Positions 26,079-40,139 of a DNA stretch of 64,000 nucleotides are shown in pieces; position 1 is the first letter of the stretch; the number at the start of each line of letters is the position of its first letter. The notes beneath the pieces were generated by a model. It had not been told where the DNA came from and made no database searches. It worked only from the letters and a program-made list of their open reading frames with translations. The stretch is taken from positions 3,286,001 to 3,350,000 of the forward strand of contig NZ_CP063813.1 in the NCBI RefSeq assembly GCF_015277815.1, given 5' to 3'. Source of the stretch: Microbacterium atlanticum (GTDB lineage Bacteria > Actinomycetota > Actinomycetes > Actinomycetales > Microbacteriaceae). A program made the translations under genes and the position numbers.

Positions 26079-27911
26079 TCAGCGGCCGGAGACCGTGCCG
26101 AAGAGGCGCGCGATGGGCGCGAGCACCAGCGGACGGGCCGCGACCCACGCGACGGCGATCACGGCGAGGGAGGCGGCGAAGAACCAGAACCCGGTCCAGT
26201 TGTCGGCGTAGGCGTTCGGGTCGACGCTGCCCTGCGCGGCGTACATGTGGTTCAGGTTGCGCAGCGCGCCCGTCGCGAACACGAGGAAGACGTGCACCGC
26301 GATGAACGCGACGAAGTACAGCATCACCGGGAAGTGCACCGCGCGCGCCCACTCCACCGGATACGCCCTGTTGAGCCCGGTCGCGTTCTTCGGCCAGACG
26401 CCCGACATCCGCACCCCGGTGAGCGCGGCCAGCGGCGCGGCGATGAACACCGTCGCGAAGTAGGCCAGCTGCTGCAGCGAGTTGTAGTTGACCCACCCGT
26501 TCTCGGTCGGCCAGTCCAGCGACACGTACTGCAGCGCCGCCGACAGCGCGTTGGGGAAGACTTCCCACGAGGTCGGCACGACGCGCATCCACTGCCCGGT
26601 GACCAGCAGCAGCACCACGAAGATCACGCCGTTGACCAGCCACAGGATGTCCAGCGACTGGTGGAACCACAGGTTCAGGCTGATCTTGCGGCGCCCGTTG
26701 CCGCGCGGCGACCAGAAGACGCTCGGCCTCTTCTCGGTGCGCACCCGCAGGCCGGTGCGGATGATGAACACGATCAGGAAGACGTTGAAGAAGTGCTGCC
26801 ACGCCAGCCACGCCGGGAAGCCGACGGGAGCCCCTTCGGGCAGGTGGTACTCGCCGGGATACGCGGCGAGGAAGTCCACGCCCCACGGCGTCGACAGCAG
26901 GAAGCGCACGAAGGCGACGGCCAGGCCCGCGGCGAACAGCAGTCCGGCGCCGCCGATGACCACGGCACCCGCCCACTGCAGCTTGGTGAAAGGGCCGATC
27001 CGCTGCGGCTCGGCTGCGGGCGCCGGCCGGGTGCGTGCGGCTGCGCCCTCCCACACCGTCTTCGTGAACGGCAGGGGCTGCGCCAGCGGCACCCCGCTCG
27101 GGGTGGCAGCGACCGCGGGGGCCGCCTCGGCAACGGCGGCGACGGATGCCGCCACCTGCGTGCCCGCCGGCGCGCCGGCGGGATGGGCCGGCGTGGTCGG
27201 TGTCGCCGGCCCCGCGGCGGGCGTGGTCGCGGCGGTCGGCCGCGCGGCGGGCGTGGGCGTGGCCGGGGTCGCCGGCCCCGCGGCGGGCGCGGTCGAGGCC
27301 CCGGGGAGCGGCCGGGTCGCGGCATCCGTCACCGTCGCCGGCCGCGCGGCGGGCGCCATGCCGGCTGGCGGCCACGGTTCGCCACCGGGAACCCGGGGAA
27401 GACCGCGGCGGATCGGGGTCCCCGCTGCCACGGGCGCCGCCAAATCTGTCACTTGTGGCCGCTTCGCTCCGGTCGATGCGGCCGCAGGTGCCAGATTCTG
27501 CGCGGGCTCGGGCTCGGGCTCGGGCGCGGGCTCGGGTGCGGCTGCCACGGTGGGGAGGACGGATGCCGGTGGCCACGGCTCCCCGCCGGGCACGCGCGGC
27601 AGCCCCCGACGTATCGCCCGGACCGGCGCGCCCGGCGCGGCCGGCGCGGCCGGCGCGGCCGCCCCGGCCGGCGCTTCAGGTGTCACGATCGGCGGAGTCG
27701 AGGCATCCGTTCCCGCCGTCTGCGCCATGTGGACCTCGGGACCGGCGGGTTCGGGGGTCATGGACGGCGCAGACGGCGAGGCGGACGCGGTGGTCACCGT
27801 GTCGGCTGCCCCATGTCCGTTCGAGACCGGCGCGGCGCCGGCCGGGGGCCAGGGCTCGCCACCGGGCACGCGCGGCAGGCCGCGCCGCACCGCAGAACCG
27901 TACGTCGCCAT
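26079..27911 (-). CDS. Diheme cytochrome b with repeated proline-rich N-terminal motif
   Basis: This is a 610-residue protein. The first ~300 residues are Pro/Ala/Thr-rich and hold three copies of RRGLPRVPGGEPWPPA (near residues 9, 98 and 173), followed by two shorter related elements, PFTKTVWEGA and PFTKLQWAGA, just before the membrane part. Residues ~315-610 form a cytochrome b/b6-like membrane domain with histidines in AWQHFFNVF, LWFHQSLDIL, RAVHFPVML and IAVHVFLVF, enough for two b hemes across four helices. The gene starts 5 bases after etfA, so it is probably co-transcribed with the electron-transfer flavoprotein genes. A role in passing electrons between ETF and the membrane pool is an inference from position. 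Confidence 0.8.
   Translation of the reverse strand: MATYGSAVRRGLPRVPGGEPWPPAGAAPVSNGHGAADTVTTASASPSAPSMTPEPAGPEVHMAQTAGTDASTPPIVTPEAPAGAAAPAAPAAPGAPVRAIRRGLPRVPGGEPWPPASVLPTVAAAPEPAPEPEPEPAQNLAPAAASTGAKRPQVTDLAAPVAAGTPIRRGLPRVPGGEPWPPAGMAPAARPATVTDAATRPLPGASTAPAAGPATPATPTPAARPTAATTPAAGPATPTTPAHPAGAPAGTQVAASVAAVAEAAPAVAATPSGVPLAQPLPFTKTVWEGAAARTRPAPAAEPQRIGPFTKLQWAGAVVIGGAGLLFAAGLAVAFVRFLLSTPWGVDFLAAYPGEYHLPEGAPVGFPAWLAWQHFFNVFLIVFIIRTGLRVRTEKRPSVFWSPRGNGRRKISLNLWFHQSLDILWLVNGVIFVVLLLVTGQWMRVVPTSWEVFPNALSAALQYVSLDWPTENGWVNYNSLQQLAYFATVFIAAPLAALTGVRMSGVWPKNATGLNRAYPVEWARAVHFPVMLYFVAFIAVHVFLVFATGALRNLNHMYAAQGSVDPNAYADNWTGFWFFAASLAVIAVAWVAARPLVLAPIARLFGTVSGR
27371..27890. repeat. Three in-frame copies encoding RRGLPRVPGGEPWPPA
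   Basis: Three near-identical ~48-base coding segments lie around 27845-27890, 27572-27617 and 27372-27415 within the cytochrome gene, all encoding the same 16-residue motif on the minus strand. They are separated by low-complexity Pro/Ala/Thr/Val-rich linkers of differing length. The conservation at both protein and DNA level suggests recent internal duplication or selection on the motif. Confidence 0.75.
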
Positions 27912-27916
27912 CCGGG

Positions 27917-28882
27917 CTACGCCTTCTTCGCCTCGAGCGCGGAGATCAGCTGCGGCACGACCTGGAACACGTCGCCGACCACGCCGAAGTCGGCGATCTC
28001 GAAGATCGGGGCATCGGCGTCCTTGTTGATCGCGACGATCGTCTTCGCGGTCTGCATGCCGGCCTTGTGCTGGATCGCTCCCGAGATTCCGAGCGCGACG
28101 TACAGCTGAGGAGACACCGACACGCCGGTCTGGCCGACCTGGTACGTCTGGGGCACATAGCCCGCATCGACTGCGGCGCGGGAGGCGCCCACAGCGGCGC
28201 CGAGCGTGTCGGCGAGCTGCTCGACGAGCGCGAACTTCTCGCCCGATCCGAGTCCCCGCCCGCCCGAGACGACCTTCACCGCCCCGCGCAGCTCGGGGCG
28301 CGAGGACGACACCACGGCCTCGTCGACAGAGGTCACCGTGGCCGCCTTGCGGCCGGACGGTCGCACCTCGAGCGGCTCGGCCTCGACGCCGGAGACCGCC
28401 TCGGCGCGGGCATCCACCGATCCCTGCCGGATCGTGATCACCGGCGCGCCCCAGGTCACGGCGGAGTCGACGTTGTACGCGCCGCCGTAGACCGAGTGGT
28501 GCGCGACCACGCCCTCCGCATCGCGCGAGACGCCGACGGCATCGACGGCGACGCCCGAGCGGGTGCGGACCGCGAAGCGACCGGCCACATCGCGCCCCTC
28601 GATCGAGTGCGAGATCAGGACCGCGTCCGGACGGACGAGATCGGCCGCAGCGGTGAGGGCGTCGACGACCGGAACCGTCAGCCCGTCGCCCGGAGGGGCG
28701 ACCAGCACCTGGGTCGCGCCGAGGGCTGCGGCATCCGTCGCCAGCGCCTGGTCGCCCACGACCACCGCGACGGGAGTGCCCACCGAGGCGGCTGCGCCGA
28801 GCACCTCGGCGGCGGACTTGGCCAGACCCCCCGACGGCGTGGTGTCGAGGAGGACCAGGATCGAGTCATCTGCAAACGTCAT
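27917..28882 (-). CDS. etfA: Electron transfer flavoprotein, alpha subunit
   Basis: This 321-residue FAD-binding subunit has an N-terminal alpha/beta domain. The C-terminal FAD domain shows [49 protein letters not shown] and [23 protein letters not shown], all in the expected order. It takes electrons from acyl-CoA dehydrogenases, such as the one encoded at 32476, together with EtfB. ATG 28882 is used; the adjacent GTG at 28885 would add one residue. It lies 12 bases after etfB and 5 before the cytochrome b gene. Confidence 0.95.
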   Translation of the reverse strand: MTFADDSILVLLDTTPSGGLAKSAAEVLGAAASVGTPVAVVVGDQALATDAAALGATQVLVAPPGDGLTVPVVDALTAAADLVRPDAVLISHSIEGRDVAGRFAVRTRSGVAVDAVGVSRDAEGVVAHHSVYGGAYNVDSAVTWGAPVITIRQGSVDARAEAVSGVEAEPLEVRPSGRKAATVTSVDEAVVSSSRPELRGAVKVVSGGRGLGSGEKFALVEQLADTLGAAVGASRAAVDAGYVPQTYQVGQTGVSVSPQLYVALGISGAIQHKAGMQTAKTIVAINKDADAPIFEIADFGVVGDVFQVVPQLISALEAKKA

Positions 28883-28894
28883 CACACGCCACCC

Positions 28895-29671
28895 TCACGC
28901 GAGCCGGTTCTGGATGAGGAACTCCGCGAGCTTCTCGCCCGCGTCGCCCTCGTCGACGATCTTCACGCCGGCTTCACGGGCCGGCTTCTCGCTGAGCGCG
29001 ATCACGATCGATCGCGACACCCCAGGGTCGTGGGCATCGATCTCGAGCTCGGCGAGCGACAGCGTCTCGAACGGCTTCTTCTTGGCCGCCATGATGCCCT
29101 TGAAGTTCGGGAACCGGGCATCGGGCAGCGCCTCGGTGATCGAGATGACCGCCGGCAGCGCCGCCGAGACCTGCATGGTCGCGCCGTCGGACGCCCGCGT
29201 GCCCGACACCGCGTCGGCGCCGATCTCCACGGAGAGGAGGGACGTAGCGCTCGGCACGTCGAGGATCTCGGCGATCATGGACGCCATCATCCCGCCCGAA
29301 CCGTCGGTGGACTGGTTGCCGGTGATGACGAGGTCGAAGCCGGTGCGCTGCAGCACCGCCGCGAGCACCTCTGCCGTCAGGCCCATGTCGGCGCCGAGAA
29401 GCGCATCGTCGATCACCTGCACGGCCGACGTGGCGCCCATCGCGAGGCCCTTGCGCACCGTCGCCGAGGCCGCCTCGGACGCCATCGACGCCACGACGAT
29501 CTCGGTCCCGGGCGTCTTGTCGGCGTACGACAGCGCGACCTCCAGCGCCCGCTCGCCGATCTCGTCGAGGACCCGGTCGCTCGCCGCGCGATCGGCCAGC
29601 CCGGTCTCCAGCGACAGCTTGCGATCCCCGTACGTATCCGGGACTTCCTTGACCAGGACGACGATCTTCAT
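28895..29671 (-). CDS. etfB: Electron transfer flavoprotein, beta subunit
   Basis: This 258-residue subunit begins MKIVVLVKEVPDTYGDR and carries the AMP-binding region FDLVITGNQSTDGSGGMMASMIAEIL and the EtfB signature region around ALPAVISITEALPDARFPNFKGIMAAKKKP. It forms the ETF heterodimer with the product of the next gene and is the first cistron of the etfB-etfA-cytochrome b operon. The divergent MarR gene starts 143 bases away. Confidence 0.95.
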   Translation of the reverse strand: MKIVVLVKEVPDTYGDRKLSLETGLADRAASDRVLDEIGERALEVALSYADKTPGTEIVVASMASEAASATVRKGLAMGATSAVQVIDDALLGADMGLTAEVLAAVLQRTGFDLVITGNQSTDGSGGMMASMIAEILDVPSATSLLSVEIGADAVSGTRASDGATMQVSAALPAVISITEALPDARFPNFKGIMAAKKKPFETLSLAELEIDAHDPGVSRSIVIALSEKPAREAGVKIVDEGDAGEKLAEFLIQNRLA

Positions 29672-29814
29672 GACGATCTCCTCACGCTGGGCACGAGTCT
29701 AAGGTGCGGCACGGAATGTACCCAATCCGCGGACGCGGGCCCCGCTGGGCCGCGCGCACAGCCGCTGTGTGTATACATAGAGCCCGGCCGGTACGGTGGA
29801 GGCAGGAGGTCGTC

Positions 29815-30351
29815 ATGGCAGCACCCAAGCGTCTTCCGGTCGACCCGATCGCCGAGGCCAAGCGCCAGTGGATCGCCCACGGCTGGGAGCCGGCGGCGGC
29901 GGGGATGACCGCAGTGACCTCGATCATCCGGGCGCAGCAGCTGATGTTCGCGCGCATCGACGCGACCCTGAGGCCGTTCGGGCTGTCGTTCGCCCGGTAC
30001 GAGATGCTGCGCCTGCTGGGGTTCACGCGGGAGGGACGGATGCCGATGGCCAGCGCCATCGCCCGCCTCCAGGTGCATCCGACCAGCGTGACGAACACGG
30101 TCGACCGGCTGGCCCGCGACGGGCTGGTGTCGCGAGAGCCGCACCCCGACGACGGGCGGGCGGCGATGCTGGTGCTCACCGACTCGGGGCGCGAGCTCGT
30201 CGAACGGGCGACGACCGCCCTCAACACCGAGGTGTTCGAGAGTCCGGGCCTCAGCGACGACGACACCACCGAGCTCGTGCGCATCATCGCGCGGTTCCGC
30301 AAGGACGCCGGCGACTTCACCGACCCCCGGCCGCAGCCCGACCCGCTCTGA
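29815..30351 (+). CDS. MarR-family transcriptional regulator
   Basis: This 178-residue winged-helix regulator has the recognition region MASAIARLQVHPTSVTNTVDRLARDGLV followed by the wing REPHPDDGRAAMLVLTDSGREL. AGGAGG at 29804-29809 supports ATG 29815. The small palindrome TGTATACA at 29770-29777 lies upstream and could be part of the promoter or an operator. Its divergence from etfBA suggests control of that operon; the ligand is unknown. Confidence 0.88.
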   Translation: MAAPKRLPVDPIAEAKRQWIAHGWEPAAAGMTAVTSIIRAQQLMFARIDATLRPFGLSFARYEMLRLLGFTREGRMPMASAIARLQVHPTSVTNTVDRLARDGLVSREPHPDDGRAAMLVLTDSGRELVERATTALNTEVFESPGLSDDDTTELVRIIARFRKDAGDFTDPRPQPDPL

Positions 30352-30420
30352 CGCCCGCGCGAGCGCCCGCGCGAGCGCCCGGCGCCGCGCGGCCCGAGTC
30401 CCAGGCCGGCCGCGCGCCCC

Positions 30421-30510
30421 GCCCGGCCGCGAAACAGGGCGTTGCGGCTGAGACAAGGAGCGACGTCCCCGGCCTCGGCCGAAACGCCCGGTCTCAACGC
30501 AGCGACACCG
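30421..30510. repeat. Degenerate inverted/direct repeat cluster (REP-like)
   Basis: The 226-base gap between the MarR and enoyl-CoA hydratase genes contains GAAACAGGGCGTTGCGGCTGAG from 30431 and, mirrored in part, GAAACGCCCGGTCTCAACGC from 30481. The elements GAAAC and GTTG..GAGAC/GTCTCAAC recur in both orders. Such GTCTCAACG/GAAACGCC blocks resemble intergenic repeats I associate with Microbacterium genomes. At the left of the gap (30357-30390) a 12-base unit, GCGCGAGCGCCC, is repeated twice. Confidence 0.4.
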
Positions 30511-30577
30511 CGGGCCAGCGCTGCGACGGCGCGGGCGGGCGGCGACGGCGCGGCCGGCGGCGCCACCGCGGCGCCGG

Positions 30578-31354
30578 TCAGCGGCCGTGGAAGTCGGGCG
30601 CACGCTTCTCACGGAAGGCGGCCATGCCCTCCTTCTGGTCGGCGGTGTCGAAGAGCCCGGCGAACACGTGGCGCTCGAGACGCAGGCCCTCGGCGAGGGA
30701 CGACTCCAGCGCGGCGTCGAGCACCGCCTTCGCGGCGTACAGCGACGGCAGGCTCTTCGCGGCGATCGCCTGGGCCGTCTGCTGCGCCTCGTCGAGCAAC
30801 TCGGCCGCGGGCACGACGCGCGAGACGAGTCCGGAGCGCTCGGCTTCGGAGGCATCCATCATCCGGCCCGTGAGAATGAGCTCGGCGGCCTTGTAGTAGC
30901 CGACGGCGCGCACGAGGCGCTGCGAGCCGCCCATGCCGGGAATCACGCCGAGGTTGATCTCGGGCTGGCCGAACTTCGCGGTGTCGGCGGCGAGGATGAT
31001 GTCGCACATCATCGCCAGCTCACACCCACCGCCCAGCGCGTAGCCCGCGACGGCGGCGATCACGGGCGTGCGCACCTTCGCGAAGTCCGCCCATCCGCCG
31101 AAGTGGTCTGTCATCACCATGTCGAGCCCGGACTTCGCCTCCATCTCCTTGATGTCGGCGCCCGCGGCGAATGCGCGCTCCGAGCCGGTGACCACGATCG
31201 CGCCGATCCCCTCGTCGGCGTCGAAGGCCTCGGCGGCCGCGACCACCTCGCGGCAGACCTGGGTGTTCAGGGCATTGAGCGCCTGGGGCCGGTTGAGGGT
31301 GATCCAGCCGACGCGACCGCGCGTCTCCACCAGGATCGTCTCGTAGTCGGTCAT
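30578..31354 (-). CDS. Enoyl-CoA hydratase/isomerase (crotonase)
   Basis: This 258-residue enzyme hydrates 2-enoyl-CoA to 3-hydroxyacyl-CoA. The oxyanion-hole segment [13 protein letters not shown] is followed by [19 protein letters not shown] and [20 protein letters not shown], which carry the two catalytic glutamates expected of a true hydratase. ATG 31354 was chosen because the conserved fold starts right after it ([20 protein letters not shown]). With the dehydrogenases upstream it could act on methacrylyl-CoA in valine breakdown or in general beta-oxidation. Confidence 0.92.
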   Translation of the reverse strand: MTDYETILVETRGRVGWITLNRPQALNALNTQVCREVVAAAEAFDADEGIGAIVVTGSERAFAAGADIKEMEAKSGLDMVMTDHFGGWADFAKVRTPVIAAVAGYALGGGCELAMMCDIILAADTAKFGQPEINLGVIPGMGGSQRLVRAVGYYKAAELILTGRMMDASEAERSGLVSRVVPAAELLDEAQQTAQAIAAKSLPSLYAAKAVLDAALESSLAEGLRLERHVFAGLFDTADQKEGMAAFREKRAPDFHGR

Positions 31355-31440
31355 CTGTGCTCCGTCCCGGCCGCCTCGGCGCGGCCTCTCTGATGTTATG
31401 CGCGACCTCATGGCCCGCTTCTCCCTCCCCCGGGTCCCCC

Positions 31441-31498
31441 GCGACTCGCCAAGACACGCCGGATGGCCCGCGGCCGCTCGGCGTGTTCTGGCGACTCG
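31441..31498. repeat. Intergenic inverted repeat with embedded direct repeats
   Basis: In the 196-base gap after the 3-hydroxyisobutyrate dehydrogenase gene, GCCAAGACACGCCG (31448-31461) pairs with CGGCGTGTTCTGGC (31479-31492) at 12 of 14 positions around a GC-rich loop. The octamer GCGACTCG occurs as a direct repeat at the outer edges (31441-31448 and 31491-31498). It may be a REP-type element or a transcription terminator; there is no U-run. Confidence 0.5.
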
Positions 31499-31550
31499 AC
31501 CGACGGCGCCGCGAGAACACGGGAGCTGAACGGGGGGTGAAGGGAAGGGG

Positions 31551-32447
31551 TCAGGCGGACTCGGCGCGGATGGTGTTGATGATGCCCGAGAAGTCCTGCC
31601 CCGCGCCCTCGCCGGCGGCGAAGTCGCGGTAGAGCTCGCGCGCCAGCATGCCCATCCGGGCCTCCACGCCGGTGGAGGCGATCGCGTGCTCGGCGAGGCC
31701 GAGGTCCTTGCTCATCAGAGCCCCCGCGAAACCCGGCTGATAGTCGCGGTTGGCGGGGCTCGTGGGCACGGGACCGGGCACCGGGCAGTTCGTCGTCAGC
31801 GCCCAGCACTGTCCGGACGCGTTGGATGCCACGTCGAACAGGGCCTGGTGCGAGAGGCCGAGCCGCTCCCCGAGCACGAACGCCTCGGCAACCGCGATCT
31901 GCGACACCGCCAGGATCATGTTGTTGCACACCTTGGCGGCCTGCCCGAGACCGGCCCCGCCGCAGTGCACGACGCGGCGGCCCATCGCCTCCAGCAGCGG
32001 GCGGGCGGCCTCGAAGTCCTCGTCGGTGCCTCCCACCATGAAGGCGAGCGTGGCGTTCTCGGCGCCGACGACCCCGCCCGAGACGGGGGCGTCCAGCGAG
32101 CGGTGCCCCGCCGCTTCGGCGAGCGCATGCGCGGCCCGGGCCTCGTCGACGGCGATGGTGGAGCAGTCGATGAAGAGGGCTCCGGATGCCGCCACCTCCA
32201 GCAGCCCCGGCCCGTCGGCGCCGCGGTAGGCGTCGAGCACCTGCGCGCCGGTCTGGAACATCGTGAGGACGACGTCAGCGCCGGTGGCGGCATCCGTCCC
32301 CGACCCGGCGGTGCGAAGCCCGGCGTCAGCGGCGGCGGCCACGGCGGCCGGAGCGACATCGAACCCCACCACCTCGTGTCCGGTGGCGGCGAGGTTCCTC
32401 GCCATCGGCAGGCCCATGTGTCCCAGGCCCAGGAACGCGATCTTCAT
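31551..32447 (-). CDS. mmsB: 3-hydroxyisobutyrate dehydrogenase
   Basis: This 298-residue NAD-dependent enzyme oxidises 3-hydroxyisobutyrate to methylmalonate semialdehyde in valine degradation. It opens with the Rossmann motif [15 protein letters not shown], contains the substrate-binding signature [22 protein letters not shown] (~118-139) and the catalytic Lys in [15 protein letters not shown] 32447 is preceded by GAGGAGGG at good spacing. It lies 28 bases after the acyl-CoA dehydrogenase gene. The related tartronate semialdehyde reductases share the fold, but the gene context favours HIBADH. Confidence 0.88.
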   Translation of the reverse strand: MKIAFLGLGHMGLPMARNLAATGHEVVGFDVAPAAVAAAADAGLRTAGSGTDAATGADVVLTMFQTGAQVLDAYRGADGPGLLEVAASGALFIDCSTIAVDEARAAHALAEAAGHRSLDAPVSGGVVGAENATLAFMVGGTDEDFEAARPLLEAMGRRVVHCGGAGLGQAAKVCNNMILAVSQIAVAEAFVLGERLGLSHQALFDVASNASGQCWALTTNCPVPGPVPTSPANRDYQPGFAGALMSKDLGLAEHAIASTGVEARMGMLARELYRDFAAGEGAGQDFSGIINTIRAESA

Positions 32448-32475
32448 CGTTCGCACCCTCCTCGTCGCACGCGGA

Positions 32476-33639
32476 TCAGCCGGCGAGCAGCTGGCGGCCG
32501 ATGATCACGCGCATGATCTCGTTGGTCCCCTCGAGGATCTGGTGCACGCGCAGGTCGCGCACCACCTTCTCGATCCCGTACTCGTGGAGGTAGCCGTAGC
32601 CGCCGTGCAGCTGCAGCGCCTGGTTCGCCACCGAGAAGCCGGCGTCGGTCGCGAACCGCTTGGCCATCGCGCACTGCATCGACGCGTCGGGCGCCTTCGC
32701 GTCCAGCGCCGCCGCCGCGTCGCGCACGAGCGCGCGCGCGGCGCGGAGCTCGGTGGCCATGTCGGCGAGGGCGAAGACGACGGCCTGCTTCTCGGCCAGC
32801 GGCTCGCCGAAGGTGAAGCGCTCGTGCACGTAGCGCACGGCGCGGTCGAGCGCCCACTGCGCACCGCCCAGCGAGCACGCGGCGATGTTGATGCGACCGC
32901 CGTCGAGCGCCGACATCGCGATCTTGAAGCCCTGGCCCTCGCCGCCGAGCACGTTGGCGGCGGGAACGCGCACCTCGTCGAGGATGACCTGCCTCGTCGG
33001 CTGGGCGTTCCACCCCATCTTGTGCTCGAGCGACCCGAACGACAGCCCCGCGGTGCCGGCGGGCACGAGGAACGCCGTGATGCCGCGCGCCCCCGGCTCG
33101 CCCGAGCGCGCCATGACGATGTAGACGGACGCCTCGCCGCCGCCCGAGATGAACTGCTTGACGCCCGTCAGCACGAACTCGTCGCCGTCGCGGATGGCGC
33201 TGGTCGTGATCGCGGCGGCGTCGGACCCGGCCCCGGGCTCGGTGAGGCAGTAGCTGCCGAAGCCCGACATCGAGGTCAGCAGCGGGAGCCACTCCTGCCG
33301 CTGTGCGTCGGTGCCGTACGTGTCGATCATCCACGCCACCATGTTGTGGATGGAGATGAAGGCGGCGACGGCGGTGTCGCCCTGTGCGAGCTCCTCGAAG
33401 ATGGCGGCGGCGTCCGAGCGCGACAGGCCCGAGCCTCCGACGTCCTCGCGCACGTAGATGCCGCCGAGCCCGAGCTCACCGCCGCGCTGCAGCTCCTCGC
33501 GGGGGAAGTGCGACGTGGCGTCCCACTCCAGGGCGTTGGGGGCGAGCTCCGTCTGGGCGAAGTCGCGGACGGCCTCGAGGATCGCCTCGCGCTCCTCGGT
33601 CGTCAGGGACGGGGTCATGGGGGTGATCGTGGACACCAT
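32476..33639 (-). CDS. Acyl-CoA dehydrogenase (isobutyryl-CoA type likely)
   Basis: This 387-residue flavoenzyme oxidises acyl-CoA and passes electrons to ETF. It shows the FAD/acyl-binding segments SYCLTEPGAGSDAAAI and TGVKQFISGG, and the C-terminal RDLRVHQILEGTNEIMRVIIG, whose Glu in EGTNE is the expected catalytic base. AAGGAG just before ATG 33639 is a strong ribosome site. Its place ahead of the 3-hydroxyisobutyrate dehydrogenase and enoyl-CoA hydratase genes suggests isobutyryl-CoA as substrate. The genes for 3-hydroxyisobutyryl-CoA hydrolase and methylmalonate-semialdehyde dehydrogenase are not in the window. Confidence 0.92.
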   Translation of the reverse strand: MVSTITPMTPSLTTEEREAILEAVRDFAQTELAPNALEWDATSHFPREELQRGGELGLGGIYVREDVGGSGLSRSDAAAIFEELAQGDTAVAAFISIHNMVAWMIDTYGTDAQRQEWLPLLTSMSGFGSYCLTEPGAGSDAAAITTSAIRDGDEFVLTGVKQFISGGGEASVYIVMARSGEPGARGITAFLVPAGTAGLSFGSLEHKMGWNAQPTRQVILDEVRVPAANVLGGEGQGFKIAMSALDGGRINIAACSLGGAQWALDRAVRYVHERFTFGEPLAEKQAVVFALADMATELRAARALVRDAAAALDAKAPDASMQCAMAKRFATDAGFSVANQALQLHGGYGYLHEYGIEKVVRDLRVHQILEGTNEIMRVIIGRQLLAG

Positions 33640-33720
33640 TGCTCCTTCAGTGATGCAGCGACGCCCTCGTGAGGCATCCTGATCAGCGCGATCGCGCCGT
33701 CATCGGCACGATCCTGATTT

Positions 33721-33738
33721 TACATGGACGTCCATGTA
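33721..33738. promoter_or_regulatory. Perfect 18-bp palindrome, probable TetR-type operator
   Basis: TACATGGACGTCCATGTA is a perfect palindrome 82 bases before the acyl-CoA dehydrogenase start. Its length and symmetry fit a TetR-family operator of the kind that controls acyl-CoA catabolism genes. No TetR gene is present in the window, so the cognate regulator must be encoded elsewhere. Confidence 0.7.
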
Positions 33739-33895
33739 TCTGCGAGGTTACCCAGTCATGTCCCGCGGAGGCGGCGTCCTCGCCGCACACCGGGCGTCGG
33801 CGGAGACGGCGCCGACGACGGATCATCCTCGCGACGGAGCGGGATGGGACTCGCGGCGGACGCGCCGGCAGGCGCCCGCTTCGTAGCGTCGAGTC

Positions 33896-34075
33896 ATGGC
33901 CCTCCCCACCTCGTCGATCCCCGTCTCCGCCCGCCGCGAGCTGTCCCCAGCGGCAGCCCTGCTGCTCACGATCGGCGGGAACATCGTGGTCGTGGCGATC
34001 GCGACCCTCGCGGTGCTCGGCGTCGGGGCCGCGGCGGTGGCGGTGTTCGGCGGGGCGGTCCTCGACGCGCTCTGA
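33896..34075 (+). CDS. Small membrane protein, 59 residues
   Basis: The frame from ATG 33896 encodes a polar N-terminus (ALPTSSIPVSARRELSP) and one long hydrophobic helix rich in Val/Ala/Gly (LLLTIGGNIVVVAIATLAVL), ending at TGA 34073. Codon third positions are strongly G/C, as in real genes here. There is no clear ribosome site (GTCGAGTC precedes the ATG) and no family is recognised. It fills part of the 540-base space between the acyl-CoA dehydrogenase and the amylase-pullulanase genes. The rest (33640-33895) holds only the palindrome at 33721. Confidence 0.45.
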   Translation: MALPTSSIPVSARRELSPAAALLLTIGGNIVVVAIATLAVLGVGAAAVAVFGGAVLDAL

Positions 34076-34130
34076 CGGGCGCGCCCGGGTCCCGCGCCGG
34101 AACCCCCGAGTCCCGCGCCGAAACACCGAT

Positions 34131-34163
34131 GCCCGCCCGCCTGGCGCCTGACGGCGGGCGGGC
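34131..34163. terminator. Hairpin terminator after the amylase-pullulanase gene
   Basis: GCCCGCCCGCC at 34131-34141 pairs perfectly with GGCGGGCGGGC at 34153-34163 (11 bp, 11-base loop), 17 bases past the stop of the minus-strand gene. The stem is all G/C and there is no clear U-run. Confidence 0.6.
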
Positions 34164-34179
34164 GGGCGTCGGAGCGGTC

Positions 34180-39894
<5,715 letters not shown>

Positions 39895-39980
39895 GGGGCT
39901 CCAAGGGTGGGGCGGTGGCACGGCGACGTGCCGGGGTGGGGAGGTGTGCGGCCGACGCTAGCAATGGACCGGGACATGTT

Positions 39981-40012
39981 GCAAGCGCTTACAGGATGAG
40001 AACGCTTTCATC
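39981..40012. promoter_or_regulatory. Two MalR/LacI-type operators before the amylase-pullulanase gene
   Basis: GCAAGCGCTTAC (39981-39992) is an 11-of-12 symmetric site with a central CG, of the type bound by maltose regulators of the LacI family in Gram-positive bacteria. It is followed by GATGAGAACGCTTTCATC (39995-40012), whose GATGA/TCATC arms also frame a central CG. A third, similar site, GCAACCGCTTGC, lies at 40057-40068. The first two lie 87-118 bases before the enzyme start, suited to maltose- or glucose-responsive repression. Confidence 0.68.
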
Positions 40013-40139
40013 TTGCGGATGCCGCGGGCTGAGGCATCCGATCGCCGCGTCGTTTCGCAACCGCTTGCAGGGCGCGGGCACGCAGTCGTCGCGGCCTGAG
40101 GGGCCCGTCGCGGAGCCGTTGCACGCGAGGGGAGACGGT

